From: Loxodes magnus
Lineage: Eukaryota > Ciliophora > Karyorelictea > Loxodida > Loxodidae
Length of the DNA stretch: 64,000 bases
Direction of reading: 5' to 3'
Assembly (NCBI GenBank): GCA_946699065.1
Contig: CAMPDV010001259.1
Span: 62,001 to 126,000, forward strand
Part shown: positions 49,200-60,349 of the stretch, piece by piece
Layout of the letters: each line of letters begins with the position of its first letter
How positions within the stretch are numbered: position 1 is the stretch's first letter
Made by a program: the position numbers and the translations under genes
The notes under the pieces: model-generated
The model's input: only the letters and a program-made list of their open reading frames with translations
Databases searched by the model: none
What the model was told of the DNA's origin: nothing

Positions 49200-49835
49200 A
49201 ATTTTAATCCAAAGCTAGCAATCTATAATCAAATCATTCTCAGTTATTCATATCAAAAAGCACTTTTATAATACTTATTCTTAAGACTTAACATTTAGAA
49301 TTCAGATTAAAGCTATAAAATTTTTTTTGCCTAATCATGCCTTTTTTAGCTCTTATCTATTATTTGAATCTTGGAATATAGCTAGAAAAAATATTTTTTT
49401 AGCTAAGCTTTGTTTAATCTGCATTTTATATTTTTTAGTGCTTCTAAGATTAAAAGCTCAATAAGCCATCCTAAATTAAATTTTCTCAAATAGAGTTCCT
49501 TATAGATATTAGCTAAGTATAAAAACAACAAAATTTCTTAAATCATTCTGTTTTTACTCAAGAGATAAAATAGCGAATGTAAAGAAGCAAGTTTTAAGAT
49601 TTCTATAAATTTGCTTTATTGAGTGTCATTATTGAGAATTTCGGTAAATGATTTTTAATTATAACTAAGATTATTTAAAGTGCTTAAATAGCATTAGCAG
49701 GAACAAGTTACTTGCTATTATTAAAATTGATAATAGTAGTTTAAAAAATAAACAATTTTACAGTTGAGGTAATTATGAAGCATTAAGATATTGATCTTAA
49801 AAGCTTAATAGCTTTATAGTCTTTATGAAAATCTT
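49200..49835. other. AT-rich stretch, nothing recognised
   Basis: No repeat, motif or RNA recognised. Confidence 0.4.
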
Positions 49836-49838
49836 ATA

Positions 49839-50098
49839 TTATAGAGCGCGCAACTCTTTTAGTAAATTTTTTTTATTTAAAAAAATTTCTTTATTGAAGT
49901 TTTCCTAAGTGATAGCATTCCCTTTTGTGTTTTGTATTTTACAGGGCAGAGATCGGAGCGCTATCCTAAGAGACCTTAGTATCTGGCACTTTCAACATTA
50001 ATTCTAATCGATATCTCTAGTTTTATCCTTCTTGGTTCCTGCGAAATTCTTGCTCTATTTCAATATAAAAATTACTCCTGCCTATTTAAATTAAATTA
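49839..50098 (-). mobile_element. SINE-like retroposon, family B copy 3 (decayed)
   Basis: The hairpin is reduced to TATAGAGCGCGCAACTCTTT (49841-49860), having lost the loop arm. The body keeps GAGACCTTAGTATCTGGCAC and TTGGTTCCTGCGAAATTCTT, and ends at CTGCCTATTTAAA near 50085. Confidence 0.55.
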
Positions 50099-50099
50099 T

Positions 50100-51160
50100 A
50101 TAAAAACTAATTACCCACTAAAACACTATTTTAAACTTTTTTAAAGCTCCAAAATAAACTTTATAAACTTTCCCATTAATTTTTTTTCGCAATGCTAGCT
50201 CCACCAATCTTTTAAAATTTAAAATTAAAAAAGTTTATAGCTTCAAAAGGTGATCTTTATGTCCGATAATATTAAAAATGCCTTCTCTTGAACTATATGA
50301 TGCTAAGACTTTATTAGTCTGTTATTGCATTTGAGATTTGGACTTTATCACTGAACCTATTGCATCTATTTTATTTTTAAAATTGCTTAATTTATCATTT
50401 TAAATTTTTTACCTACATACTAATCTTTTATAAAATTATCATGAGCGTATAAATATTTACTCATGATAATAAGATAAAATATCTAATCATAAGCTTATAT
50501 AAATTTATATTTTATTAATAAGCTAAAGCAATTTTTATTGAGTGTATGTGTATTTAATTTCATACTATCTTATGTTTTTTCGATTATATTTAACATTTTT
50601 TTAATTAGAAAAGTTATTTTTAATAATTTTTTTAATCGTTCTAAAATTTAATAGAAATACGCTTTTTTTCAAATTTCTCACTATTATTACAGTAAATAAA
50701 CTTTTTTTTTCAATATTTAATTTTAGCATTTTTGGGGTTTTTTTTCTTTTATTTTTTGTTTTTCAATGATTTTCGAAATAAAACCAACTCAATTATTTTA
50801 AAAAGAAAATCTCTTTATTTTTTATTTAAAAAATCCTGAAAGTTGAAAAAATGTAAGTTTGCTTTTTGATACTCTTGAGTTGTATTTTTAATCTTTTAAC
50901 TACTAATTAGCAAAAGATTTTACTTAATTTTATTGTTTTAAAGACATTTATATTTTAAAATATTTGGCACTATTCTTAGATTTATTTTATTTTAACAGTA
51001 TATGCTTAAATGGTATATGTAAAGTAATAAAAAGAATTCCAAACTTACTTGATTTTTATGTCTTTTTCTGTAAATTATTTTATGTTATCCGGTTTAATTA
51101 TCATATTTTTAGGTTTGAAGAACTATAATTTATTACTATTTTATTTTTATATATAATACT
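50100..51160. other. T-rich stretch, nothing recognised
   Basis: Long T runs, very low G+C. No gene signal. Confidence 0.45.
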
Positions 51161-51163
51161 TAT

Positions 51164-51696
51164 AATCCATGCTCCTAGAAACCTAAACCAGGCTGCAATG
51201 AATTTCAGAATTTCAGAATTCGATAGGCAGCTGGAACAATTATACGAATCGAATGAAAATATTCATATCAAATTGGAAAAATTAGAGACAAGTGTAAAAT
51301 AATAGGCTATGCAATCTATTCCAATGGAGATCGAATAAGAGAATAATAAGCAAATTGAACAAACTAAAGAGAAATATTTTAGGAAAAAATGTTACATCTG
51401 CAGGAGAACAGACCACCTATGGAGACGATGCTGGAAGAGAAAGAAGATTTAATAGAAAATATGGAATGACCTAACCTTTTACCCAACCAGGAATGGAGAA
51501 ATTTATAAGAAGAAAGCAAGCTATATGAAGAGACAACCATTCTGAAAACTTGTCAGTGAAGGGAGGAGAAGACCACCTAGAGATCAAGTTCCTATTGGTT
51601 GGATAGGGAAGTAGGAAGCTTTTAAGTAGACGATCCTTCTTTAACACTTTAATTTAATTTAATTTAATTTAATTTAATTTAATTTAATACTTATAA
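51164..51696 (+). mobile_element. ORF1-only retroelement, 5'-truncated, with target duplication
   Basis: Direct copies of TAATACTTATAA at 51164-51175 and 51685-51696 bound this insertion. Inside is the C-terminal two-thirds of a type 2 ORF1 (NQAAMNFRI, RQLEQLYESNENIHIKLEKL, the knuckle CYICRRTDHLWRRC at 51390-51431, QKIWNDLTFYPTRNGEIY, RDQVPIGWIGK). About eight AATTT repeats follow (51651-51688). No ORF2 sequence lies between ORF1 and the tail. The Trp codons of HLWRRC (51420-51422) and KIWND (51462-51464) are TGG, and align with TGA in the 42 kb ORF1. A TGA in QPF-x-KL replaces CGA of the 57 kb copy. Confidence 0.75.
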
Positions 51697-52840
51697 AAAT
51701 ATTTACTTTACTAACTAAATATAAAGTTATAAAATAAATGAATTAACTGTTTTGAAAATATAACTAGTTTTAATTAATTATAGTTATAGTTTTTAATTAT
51801 TCTCTAAAAGTTGTGCCTATAATAAGTTTTAAATTAATAGGCTTTGAATTTTTAAATATTTTTCCAACTATTTACTTTAAAATTATAGAAAGAGATAAAA
51901 AAAGTAATTCTTTAATCTTTTTATATTTTTTAAACAGGTAAAGACAGTTAGTCAATTATTTGACTAAAAAACGTTAATTTTTTCTAATTAAAAATAGCTT
52001 ATAAATTTGTAAAAGTTTTATTTAGATTAAATTCGATAATTTAATAATATTTATTACATAATATTATTTCATTTATTATAGTTATTATTAAGGTAGATAT
52101 TAATTAATTAATCTATGACCAGAAAATTGAATCAATTTAAAATTTCATTTTGTCTTTTTTAATCTTAAAATCTTAAGGTTAAGTTTTATGCATATTAAAA
52201 AATTATTTTAAAAAGCATTATTTGAAGTTTAAAATTTTTTTGATTGCTATAAAAGATGATTATTATAATTTTTTTTAATTAGTGTTTCTCTATTAATCAT
52301 TTAATATATCTTACATTTCAGTTTTATCTAAATGTATTTGATTTTTAGTAAAGGGTTAGTATCATATTGAGCTCAGTATATTTTTCTTATAAGTTCTTTA
52401 AGGATTTATCCAAAATTGGGCAACTATTTTCATGTTTTCATATCTTATTTTCTTCTCAGATTCTTAAATTAAATTTGATTACTAATCAAATTTTTTGGAG
52501 AGTGTATTATGAATACTTCTTCTTGGTTTTTAGATAGCTAATTAGTAATCCTTTTTTAGTAATTCTTGTTGCTTTACTTCCATCTTCACTAAAGTTTATT
52601 CTTTAATCCTTTTTTTATTGATCTTTTGATTAATAACCATCATTGTCTCTCACATTTCGATAGTTTTTTTACCTAGATGTTCTACAAAGATTCAACTATC
52701 TTCTTTAAGTACTTAAAACTGTTTAATTTTTGTCTGCTCAATTACATAATTAAATTTGGAGTTAGTTATTTTATATCTAGGATGCCCACTTGCTAAATTA
52801 GTTGCTGCACTCCGTCCTAAAGTTTTTTATTATATAATTT
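51697..52840. other. AT-rich stretch, nothing recognised
   Basis: No motif or repeat recognised. Confidence 0.4.
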
Positions 52841-52842
52841 AA

Positions 52843-53215
52843 TTTAAATAGGATGGAAACCCCTCTCCTTCGGATGCTGCTGGAGGCCCAGCAAGGCAAC
52901 AAAAAAATGAGCGCAAATGGAGGATAAATCGGAGGAAGAGAAACCAATAACAAGAGCAGGAAGATTCATCAAGATGGAGAACTCTGAATGCCAGGAGGAA
53001 ATTTTCTTCATCATAGGTCGGGGAAATGTACCCGTAATCGCATATTGTATCCTATGTTTTGGAAGGAAAAATTAAAGGGACGTACCGCAGGAAGAGGAAA
53101 CAAGGAAAGAGAGATCTATAAAAATTTAAAATTTCGACATTAAATAAAATTAATTTAAAGAGCTGCGCACCAACGAGAGTGCTACGCGCTCTATATTCCA
53201 ATCTATTTATTTATC
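52843..53215 (+). mobile_element. SINE-like retroposon, family A copy 2
   Basis: Plus-oriented. Starts TTTAAATAGGATGGAAACCC, contains CCTTCGGATGCTGCTGGAGG, then CATAGGTCGGGGAAATG and TACCCGTAATCGC (reverse of the family core), and ends with the hairpin AAAGAGCTGCGCACC, AACGAGA, GTGCTACGCGCTCT at 53157-53195 and an ATTTATTTAT tail. Closely matches 47410-47765 and 59977-60340 in reverse. No clear target duplication found. Confidence 0.75.
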
Positions 53216-56200
53216 TATCAGCCTACAAAGATAAAATTTCAATTAAATATCTTATTGTTAGTTAGATTATTAATTTTGGGTTAATTTGTTTCTTAGATAT
53301 CATTTTATTATTCTATTGTTTTGGTTAATTGCCCTTTTTTAATTGCTTTGCGAGAAGACTTACCTATTTAATTATTTCGGGAAGCTTAGGTTTAGATAAG
53401 GAAGATTAGAGTTTAATTTTTAACAATGTTTGTGCTGGATTGCAAAGTCTATGGTGTTTAGCATTGTCTACATATTATTCGAAAAAAATCAACCTCAAAA
53501 ACAACTTTTCGGGAGGACCTTTTGTATTTTACTTAATTATTTTCGGATTTCTACAATTTTAATCTCTTATACAAACCAAATTTTTAATCTTAATTTTAAA
53601 GAAATCTATATAACGTTAATTTTTTTATTTCTTTCATTATTTCTAAAATTAGTTTATAAGTATTTAGAAAAAAGCAAATATATTATGAGATTTAAAGCAA
53701 CAAAAATGAAGAACTTAAAAAATATTACAGTATTGTAATCTCATCATCTAAAGAAAAAAAAAGCTAAATCTTCGTGTCTTACGAAAAAAATTTTTGTCCG
53801 ATAATAAAGTGAGAATAGTAAGTATGTTTATTAAACGAAAATATTTAGACATACTAAAAAAAGTAATCTAGTTTATAAATTATCCTTTACCATGATATTT
53901 AAATAAAATAAAGAATCATAAGATTTTTTGAGAAACGAAATAGAAAATAAGCCTTTTAATTTATTTTTTTTAATATATATATAGTTGCATTTTATAATTT
54001 ATGAAATAGAAATTATCAAAAATTTATATTATAAATTAAAATAGATATAACATTAAACTTTTAATTTATTTAAAAAATTAAAAAAAGTGTAAAAAGAAAA
54101 AAATGAAAATGAAATAAGTAAAAAAAATGATAAAATGGAGGTAAATACTAATTTATATAAAATGCTTTTTTTACTTTTTTTAATTTGAGTTTCTAGCATT
54201 TGAGTAAACTTAATTATAGACTTCTTTTTTAAAATCGCTTTTATGGGAAGTTAATTAAAAAAATAATTATAAGTAAAACAAAAATTTAATAATATGCTAT
54301 ACTTGAATCTTAGTTATTGTTGATATAAAAAAATTAAACTTACTAGCTTATTTCGATAAGTTTTAAAAGGCTTATAATTATTCTTAAATATAAGAATAAT
54401 AGAATTAGCTATGAAAAGAGTGTGAAATAATTGATAGTTGATAAATTAATAAAAGATATATTTAAATGCATTCAAATATACTTATAGTAAGATTGATAAA
54501 GTTTGATGATTATGAAAAAGAATATTTAAATAAAGGATTTAAATATTCTAATAGAAAATAAATAAAATCTTAATTTATTTTTAATAAAATTAAAAAGTAA
54601 AGTGTCAAAAAATAAGTGTAAGGCCTCAATTATGTGATTTTAAGTTTGGAGTATTTATTAAAATATTTTATGCTTTTATAAGAATTTTCTTTTTAAATAA
54701 TGATTAAAGTGAAAAATAAATTGTCTTAAACTATCATTAATTATGTCTATTATTATTTCTATCTTACAGACTTTAGATATTAATATCAATTACTCTTTTT
54801 AAAACTCGGTTATCATATTGTAAGTATTACCAAGATCGGAATCGAAAGTGTTGAAATTAAAGTTAGCCACTATAAAGCTTGATAATAAGGTATGTATAAA
54901 TAATAAATTGATCCTTGTCCTTATTTTTAAAATTTACTAAACCAAGTAATTTTTTAAATTTTTTGTTACTATTAAATTCTAAAGAGTAAGATATTAGTGA
55001 AATTAAAGATAAAAAATCAAATTTTTACTTAAATCTATATTCTAGAAAAATAATATCATTTTAATCAACTGTTTTTACAAGTATTTAAGTTTAGTTTTCA
55101 GCGATTCTCAATAAAATTAAAATAAAGAATGGAAACTAATTTTTCTTCTTTTGAATTACTAATCCTATTACTATGCAAAAACTCTTTATCTCAAAAAACT
55201 ATATCCTCGATGCAATACGAATTGATTTGATAATTTTAAGTTTAAATTAGATTCAGTCTGATAGAGAAATTTTGTTATAGCAGAATAATTATAAAAATTA
55301 AGAAACTTAAATGAGTAACTTTAATCTAATGGAGAGATCTAAGTTTAATCCTATCTTAATTAAAACTGTATTTATACTTAAATGAAGCAGCGGAGAATTA
55401 GAACAGTTTTAAATGAATACTAGTTAGATTAAATTCAAACTGCTTATTTTAAACTTAGCTTTATAATTTATTATATTAGAATAAACTTTATCGTCACTGA
55501 CTCTATATTACCAATTAAAGATTATACCTTAAATTAAATGACTAGTATTTAAATAAAAAAACTAAAATAAGTAATTTAGCAATAAAAAGCGAAAATGGAA
55601 GTTTTAAATTTGAGCATTTAATTAAATAGGTTAATAAAATTATGAAATTAATATAGCTTTTCAAGAGTGAATTTTATTAAAAGATAGGAAATTCAAAGGA
55701 TTAAAATATGATCCTAAAGCTAAATTTAAAGTTTAAAGGAGTAAATTAATTAATAATAGTAATTTCAGAATATAAAATAGGTAATTTTGCCAAGATCACT
55801 GAAAGTTTATTTTGTAAAAAAATGTCCCATAATGATCACATAGACTTTTATAAGAATCAAAAAATCCACAGAAGGTAAGATCTATATAATGGTACTATAA
55901 AAAGACTGGATATTAAGTAAGATTATGCTGGATGTTTTGAAATAAGTATAAGCTGAAAATTAGAAACTCTGAAGCAAATAATTAAACTATGTGTTAATCC
56001 TGAAAGCGGCTTATAGATTTAAGGTATTTAATGAAAAATTTTTATATCCAAATTTGAATAATTCTAAAGATGTTGGCATTGGCAAATATATGGCAGAAAT
56101 ATATATTTCAGCTCAATGCCTAAAATGAGAACTGGCGAAAAGTTCACAGGATGAAGCGTAGCAATGTAACTCATAAAGGAGAAAGATTGTGAAGCTTTCT

Positions 56201-56311
56201 GTTTGAGAAACTAATTTCAATTATTTTAAGCATTTATTCAGTGATGAGTCTTTTTAAAGATTGCATCGCTATAATTAATTATTACTGTTATTTTTTTTAA
56301 TTAATTTCAAC
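53216..56311. other. AT-rich stretch, nothing recognised
   Basis: The frame at 53430-53738, open under the standard code, is hydrophobic but without recognisable family. From about 53750 to 54700 the sequence is an A-rich island. No domain was recognised on either strand. Confidence 0.4.
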
Positions 56312-56605
56312 TAAAAAAGTTTTTGGACAGGAAACTCCTTTCCGATTGCACGACCCGACGCTCTCTTTTTATGGAATAACGGGGATATCCTGTTATGCTC
56401 CAAGCACAGCTGCTAGGGAGCTTCATCGCTATGAGCAGCCAGGCTTCAAGCCCCTACCAAGAGCGGATAATCTCAAAGACAGCGTTCCCTTCAGAAAATG
56501 ACTCTGAACAGGAACTTTCTCAGTGACAGGAAAGGAACTTGTTCCTAGCCATAAAACCAGAAAGTTTAGTCACGAAGTCCATTCTCAGCTCCCACCATCT
56601 TTTCA
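56312..56605 (-). mobile_element. GC-rich dispersed element, second copy
   Basis: Read on the minus strand it aligns from end to end with 11621-11929: GATGGTGGGAGCTGAG at the 5' end, GGCTAGGAACAAGTTCC, GGTAGGGGCTTGAAGCCTGG, GGATATCCCCGTTAT and a terminal TCCAAAAACT. Differences are spread evenly, so both copies are old or derive from different sources. No target duplication is obvious here. Confidence 0.65.
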
Positions 56606-56609
56606 ATTA

Positions 56610-57247
56610 TACTACTATTATTTTTATAAAATTAGAATAAATGAATTAAAACTATGAAAATATGTTTAATTTTAAGTGAGAATTAAATTTTACTATAATT
56701 CTTTAAAAAATCTAAAATATAAAAATAATTAATTAATTGACTTTTTACCACTGCTAATAAGATTACCATGAATAAGAGCTTAGTGCTTAAAAGAAGTATG
56801 CACTTCGAACTTGCTTGGATCTTCACTGTTATGAGCCTTGTTATTTTAAGGTTATTTTCTTGATTTATTCCTTTAAGATAAATCCAATTTATTTTTATAA
56901 TCTCATTGATTACTTTTTTAAAAATAGGGATCTTTTTCATTTAATTGTGAATATTTTTATCTATAAAACAATCCTTCTTAATTGCAATAAATCCTGAATC
57001 AATTTTCTCATTATTTTCCTATTATTTTCTTTTCTCTTGTCTAAATTAATAATAACTTAGTACTTTATGTAATTTCCGCTTGTAATAGTAACATATTGTT
57101 ATTCTTCGTTAAGGAATATATTTTGCTATAGATGCTGTTCAATTTACATTAGGTCATTTAGTATTTAGAGTTTGTGTTTTTTAAAATTTCAGGTATTTAA
57201 TTAATCTTATAATCAATTCTATCTATTAAATTATACCTTAAACAAAA
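56610..57247. other. AT-rich stretch, nothing recognised
   Basis: The overlapping opposite frames at 56683-56940 and 56815-56997 have no recognisable product. Confidence 0.4.
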
Positions 57248-58200
57248 TACAAGAAAAGTATTAAATTAAATTAAAGTGTTAAAGAAGGATCGTCTATTTA
57301 AAAGCTTCCTACTTCCCTATCCAACCAATAGGAACTTGATCTCTAGGTGGTCTTCTCCTCCCTTCACTGACAAGTTTTCGGAATGGTTGTCTCTTCATAT
57401 AGTTTGCTTTCTTCTTATAAATTTCTCCATTCCTGGTTGGGTAAAAGGTTAGGTCATTCCATATTTTCTATTAAATCTTCTTTCTCTTCCAGCATCGTCT
57501 CCATAGGTGGTCTGTTCTCCTGCAGATGTAACATTTTTTCCTAAAATATTTCTCTTTAGTTCGTTCAATTTGCTTATTATTCTCTTATTCGATCTCCATT
57601 GGAATAGATTGCATAGCCTATTATTTTACACTTGTCTCTAATTTTTCCAATTTGATATGAATATTTTCATTCGATTCGTATAATTGTTCCAGCTGCCTAT
57701 CGAATTCGTCAATTCTGAAATTCATTGCAGCCTGGTTTAAGTTTCTAGGAGCATGGGTTTCCTCATCTTCTAAATGCTCTTGCTGTTCTTAAGCTAGTTC
57801 TTCAATCTGTTCTTTCAGATCTTTATTTTTTCCTATTAATGCTAAGATAAGCTTAGCCATTTCCTCCTTCGTCATTCCTAAGATTTGTTCTTAATTGAGT
57901 TCTCCGAGGTCCATTTAGGGGTTGAATGTCCTAATCTAGGCCTGAAAGTTACTAATATTTTGCTTCTTGGGAAGATCCTCAGTCGATATTGTTGCATGTT
58001 AGTGTTTCTAGGGTTATCTGGGGGGTGTTGTTTAGAGTTGCTCCTATATGGTTTAAGAAGAAGGTTAGGTTTTGGAAGATGACGTATGGTGTTTAGAAAT
58101 TTAGGTTTCCTGCTTCCTCTCTTCCTTTTTAGCTTAGAAAGAGGTGGTATAGAAGCCCTTTTCGAAACCTTCTACCATATTTTTTTTACAAGAAAAGTAT
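57248..58200 (-). mobile_element. ORF1-only retroelement, full length, 14-bp target duplication
   Basis: Exact direct copies of TACAAGAAAAGTAT at 57248-57261 and 58187-58200 bound a 925-bp insertion. On the minus strand it opens AAAAAATATGGTAGAAGG, so the ATG is within ten bases of the 5' end. One uninterrupted ORF1 follows, then about three AATTT-type repeats against the target duplication. There is no endonuclease or reverse transcriptase inside. This is the complete version of the truncated element at 51164-51696 and must have been moved by enzymes supplied in trans. Confidence 0.8.
57275..58179 (-). CDS. LINE-type ORF1 protein, type 2, intact
   Basis: Reads MVEGFEKGFYTTSFQAKKEE, a Gln/Ser/Pro-rich region (EQLQTTPPRQPQKHQHA), NPQMDLGELNQEQILGMTKE, a coiled coil (AKLILALIGKNKDLKEQIEE, RQLEQLYESNENIHIKLEKL), the CCHC knuckle CYICRRTDHLWRRC near 57525-57570, KIWNDLTFYPTRNGEIYKKK and a basic C-terminus RRRPPRDQVPIGWIGK. 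No internal TGA or frameshift was found, and Gln is written with TAA/TAG many times. ORF1 proteins bind and chaperone element RNA. The C-terminal end is unclear because no TGA precedes the tail; the frame runs into the repeat tail and the flank. Confidence 0.75.
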
Positions 58201-58204
58201 AGAA

Positions 58205-58685
58205 CCAATTATTATATTAAAATGAATTGTCACATTTTAAAATTTCCTTATAGCTTATTAAATCTTAAGTTCGTTAATAAAAATTACTAATAGTTTATGC
58301 TATCATTTAAATCTCCATCTAAAGGAAAAAATTGATGGCATTATCTTACTAAGAGTTATTAAGTTTTAATGGAGAATTCATTTATTTTTATTAGCTCTTT
58401 TATATACTAATCTTTTATTTTCTATTTTTAAACAATCAGAAAAAGTTAATTATAGTAAACATTTTGTTTTTTTAAATAAAGATTAGTTTTAAATATTTAG
58501 TTTATAATTTAAATTAAGATAAGTAATTTGATAAATATTTTTTTAACTCTGCTTAAGTTATTACTAGAGCTAACTTTTAGAAGTTTCTTTAGAGTTAATT
58601 CATTTTTATTCCATTGCCTTTATTTTTTATTAGTGTCTCAGTTTTATCACTAATCATTCTATTTTATTATATTATATTATTATAT
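58205..58685. other. AT-rich spacer
   Basis: Nothing recognised between the ORF1-only element and a family B SINE. Confidence 0.4.
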
Positions 58686-58688
58686 ATA

Positions 58689-58997
58689 AATAAACAGGAA
58701 AGAGCAATCCTCTAACTGAAACTGAATTAAACTCTGGTACCAGCAAGTACTCCATAGGTGAAGAACCAGCAAAGAGAAGAGAAGACACGAAAAGATAGAA
58801 GAGGCATCAAGTAGCATTAATGATGAAAGATGCCAGATACTAATGTCTCTTAGGATAGCATTTCGATCGCGGTCCTATAGAAGAAAAAACTCACAAGGGA
58901 AGGCTAGAACTGTGGAAGACTTCAGCAAGGAATTTTTTAACTTTAAAAATCTTTATTAAAGAGCTGCGTATCATTGAGGTGTTACACGCTCGAAAAT
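58689..58997 (+). mobile_element. SINE-like retroposon, family B copy 4
   Basis: Starts near AAACAGGAAAGAGCAATCC and contains GATGAAAGATGCCAGATAC and TCTCTTAGGATAGCATTTCG. It ends with a hairpin at 58958-58997 (AAAGAGCTGCGTATC, ATTGA, GGTGTTACACGCTC) in which paired changes (C to T opposite G to A) keep part of the stem. An ATTTATTTATTTA tail follows. It lies in inverted orientation to copy 5, about 420 bp away. Confidence 0.65.
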
Positions 58998-59420
58998 CTC
59001 ATTTATTTATTTACTTAGAATCAAATTTAATTTATGTCTCATTCTAATCTTCTTATATTTCAGCTCTTTTATTAGCTTAATATTCTGATTTCGTCTACAT
59101 TATACTGTCTCTATTTTCTAAGTCTTATAAATGATAATTTATTCTATCAAATAAACTAAAAGTGTTTCAATAATATTGAAGTTTTATGCATAATTATGAT
59201 AATTAAATAATTTAGCATGCTAATTAAAAAAAGTTCTTCTGCATAGATAAAGTCTCCTATTCTTATTCTTCTTGCTAATTTTCTTATTATTGATTAAATA
59301 AATTTATTTAATTTTCTTCTTGGAACTTGAAATTCTACAAATCTCTTTCTTAATTCCTTTAAAAGTTTAACTTATTTTCTACTTTAGGAATTTAGTTTTT
59401 AGTGAATAAATAATAAAATC

Positions 59421-59738
59421 GGATTACAAAGCGTGCTATATCTAAATGGCGCGCAGTTCTTTAGATTAAGCTTTTAAAGTCTTCAAAATTTCTCCATGAA
59501 GGTTACTCCAGAGTTATTCCTCTCTTGAAAATTCTGTCTAAAATGAGGCCATAATCGGAGCGGAGCTCAAGGTAACCTAATCTTTTGCATCTTCACATAT
59601 AGTATTACTTGATATCAATGTCTTGCTCTTCTTGGCTCCTGCCAATATTCTTGTGCTGTACTTCACTCCAGAGTATTTCATTATTCAAAAGTTATGAAAT
59701 ACAGTTTGAAGGATTGCTCCTCCCTATTTAAAATCAAT
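59421..59738 (-). mobile_element. SINE-like retroposon, family B copy 5
   Basis: Minus-oriented. Diverged hairpin at 59421-59462 (GGATTACAAAGCGTGC, then GGCGCGCAGTTCTTTA). The body has CTTGGCTCCTGCCAATATTC and AACCTAATCTTTTGCATCTT blocks shared with the other B copies, and the 5' end is CTCCCTATTTAAA near 59725. Confidence 0.6.
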
Positions 59739-59976
59739 TTTGAATAATAATTTATTTTAATTAACATTTTTACTTTCTCATCTATATCATCTATATCTTA
59801 AAAGACCAATGAAAGTTCTTTTATTTAAATTACTAGCGGCTAAATTTTTTCAGACTTTGATATTTTTTAATTAATCTAGAAATATAAAAATTAAGAATCA
59901 ACTTTAGGATTTTTATATATAGTTAATCCCTATAACTAAAGGAGCTATTGCCATAAATCATATAAATAATAAATTG

Positions 59977-60340
59977 GATTATAGAGCGCGTAGCACTCTC
60001 GTTGGTACGCAGCTCTTTAAATTAATGTTATTTAATGTAAAAAAAATTTATGGATTTCTCTATCATTGTTTTCTCTTCCTGCATTACGTCCCTTTAATTT
60101 TTCCTTCCAAAGCATAGGATGCAATTTGCGATTACGGGTATATCTTTCTCCGACCTATGATGAAGAAAATTTCCTCCTGTGTTCAGAGTTCTCCAGCTTG
60201 ATGAATCTTCATTCTCTTTTTATTGATTTCTCTTCCTCCGATTTATCCTCCATCCGCGCTCATTTTCTTGTTGCCTTGCTGGGCCTTCAAGCAACATCCG
60301 AAGGAAAGGGATTTCCGCCCTATTTAAAAATTTTATATAA
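59977..60340 (-). mobile_element. SINE-like retroposon, family A copy 3
   Basis: Minus-oriented. Hairpin at 59977-60019 (TATAGAGCGCGTAGCACTC, TCGTT, GGTACGCAGCTCTTTA), core GCGATTACGGGTATATCTTT at about 60128, CCGACCTATGATGAAGA, CATCCGAAGGAAAGGGATTT and the 5' end CCGCCCTATTTAAA near 60330. Very similar to copies at 47410 and 52843, so this family was active relatively recently. Confidence 0.75.
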
Positions 60341-60349
60341 TAAAGATTA

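Noticed and set aside
51651-51688. AATTT microsatellite as an independent satellite repeat
   Set aside because: It sits exactly between ORF1 and the target duplication, and a shorter version ends the sibling element, so it is the retroelement tail.
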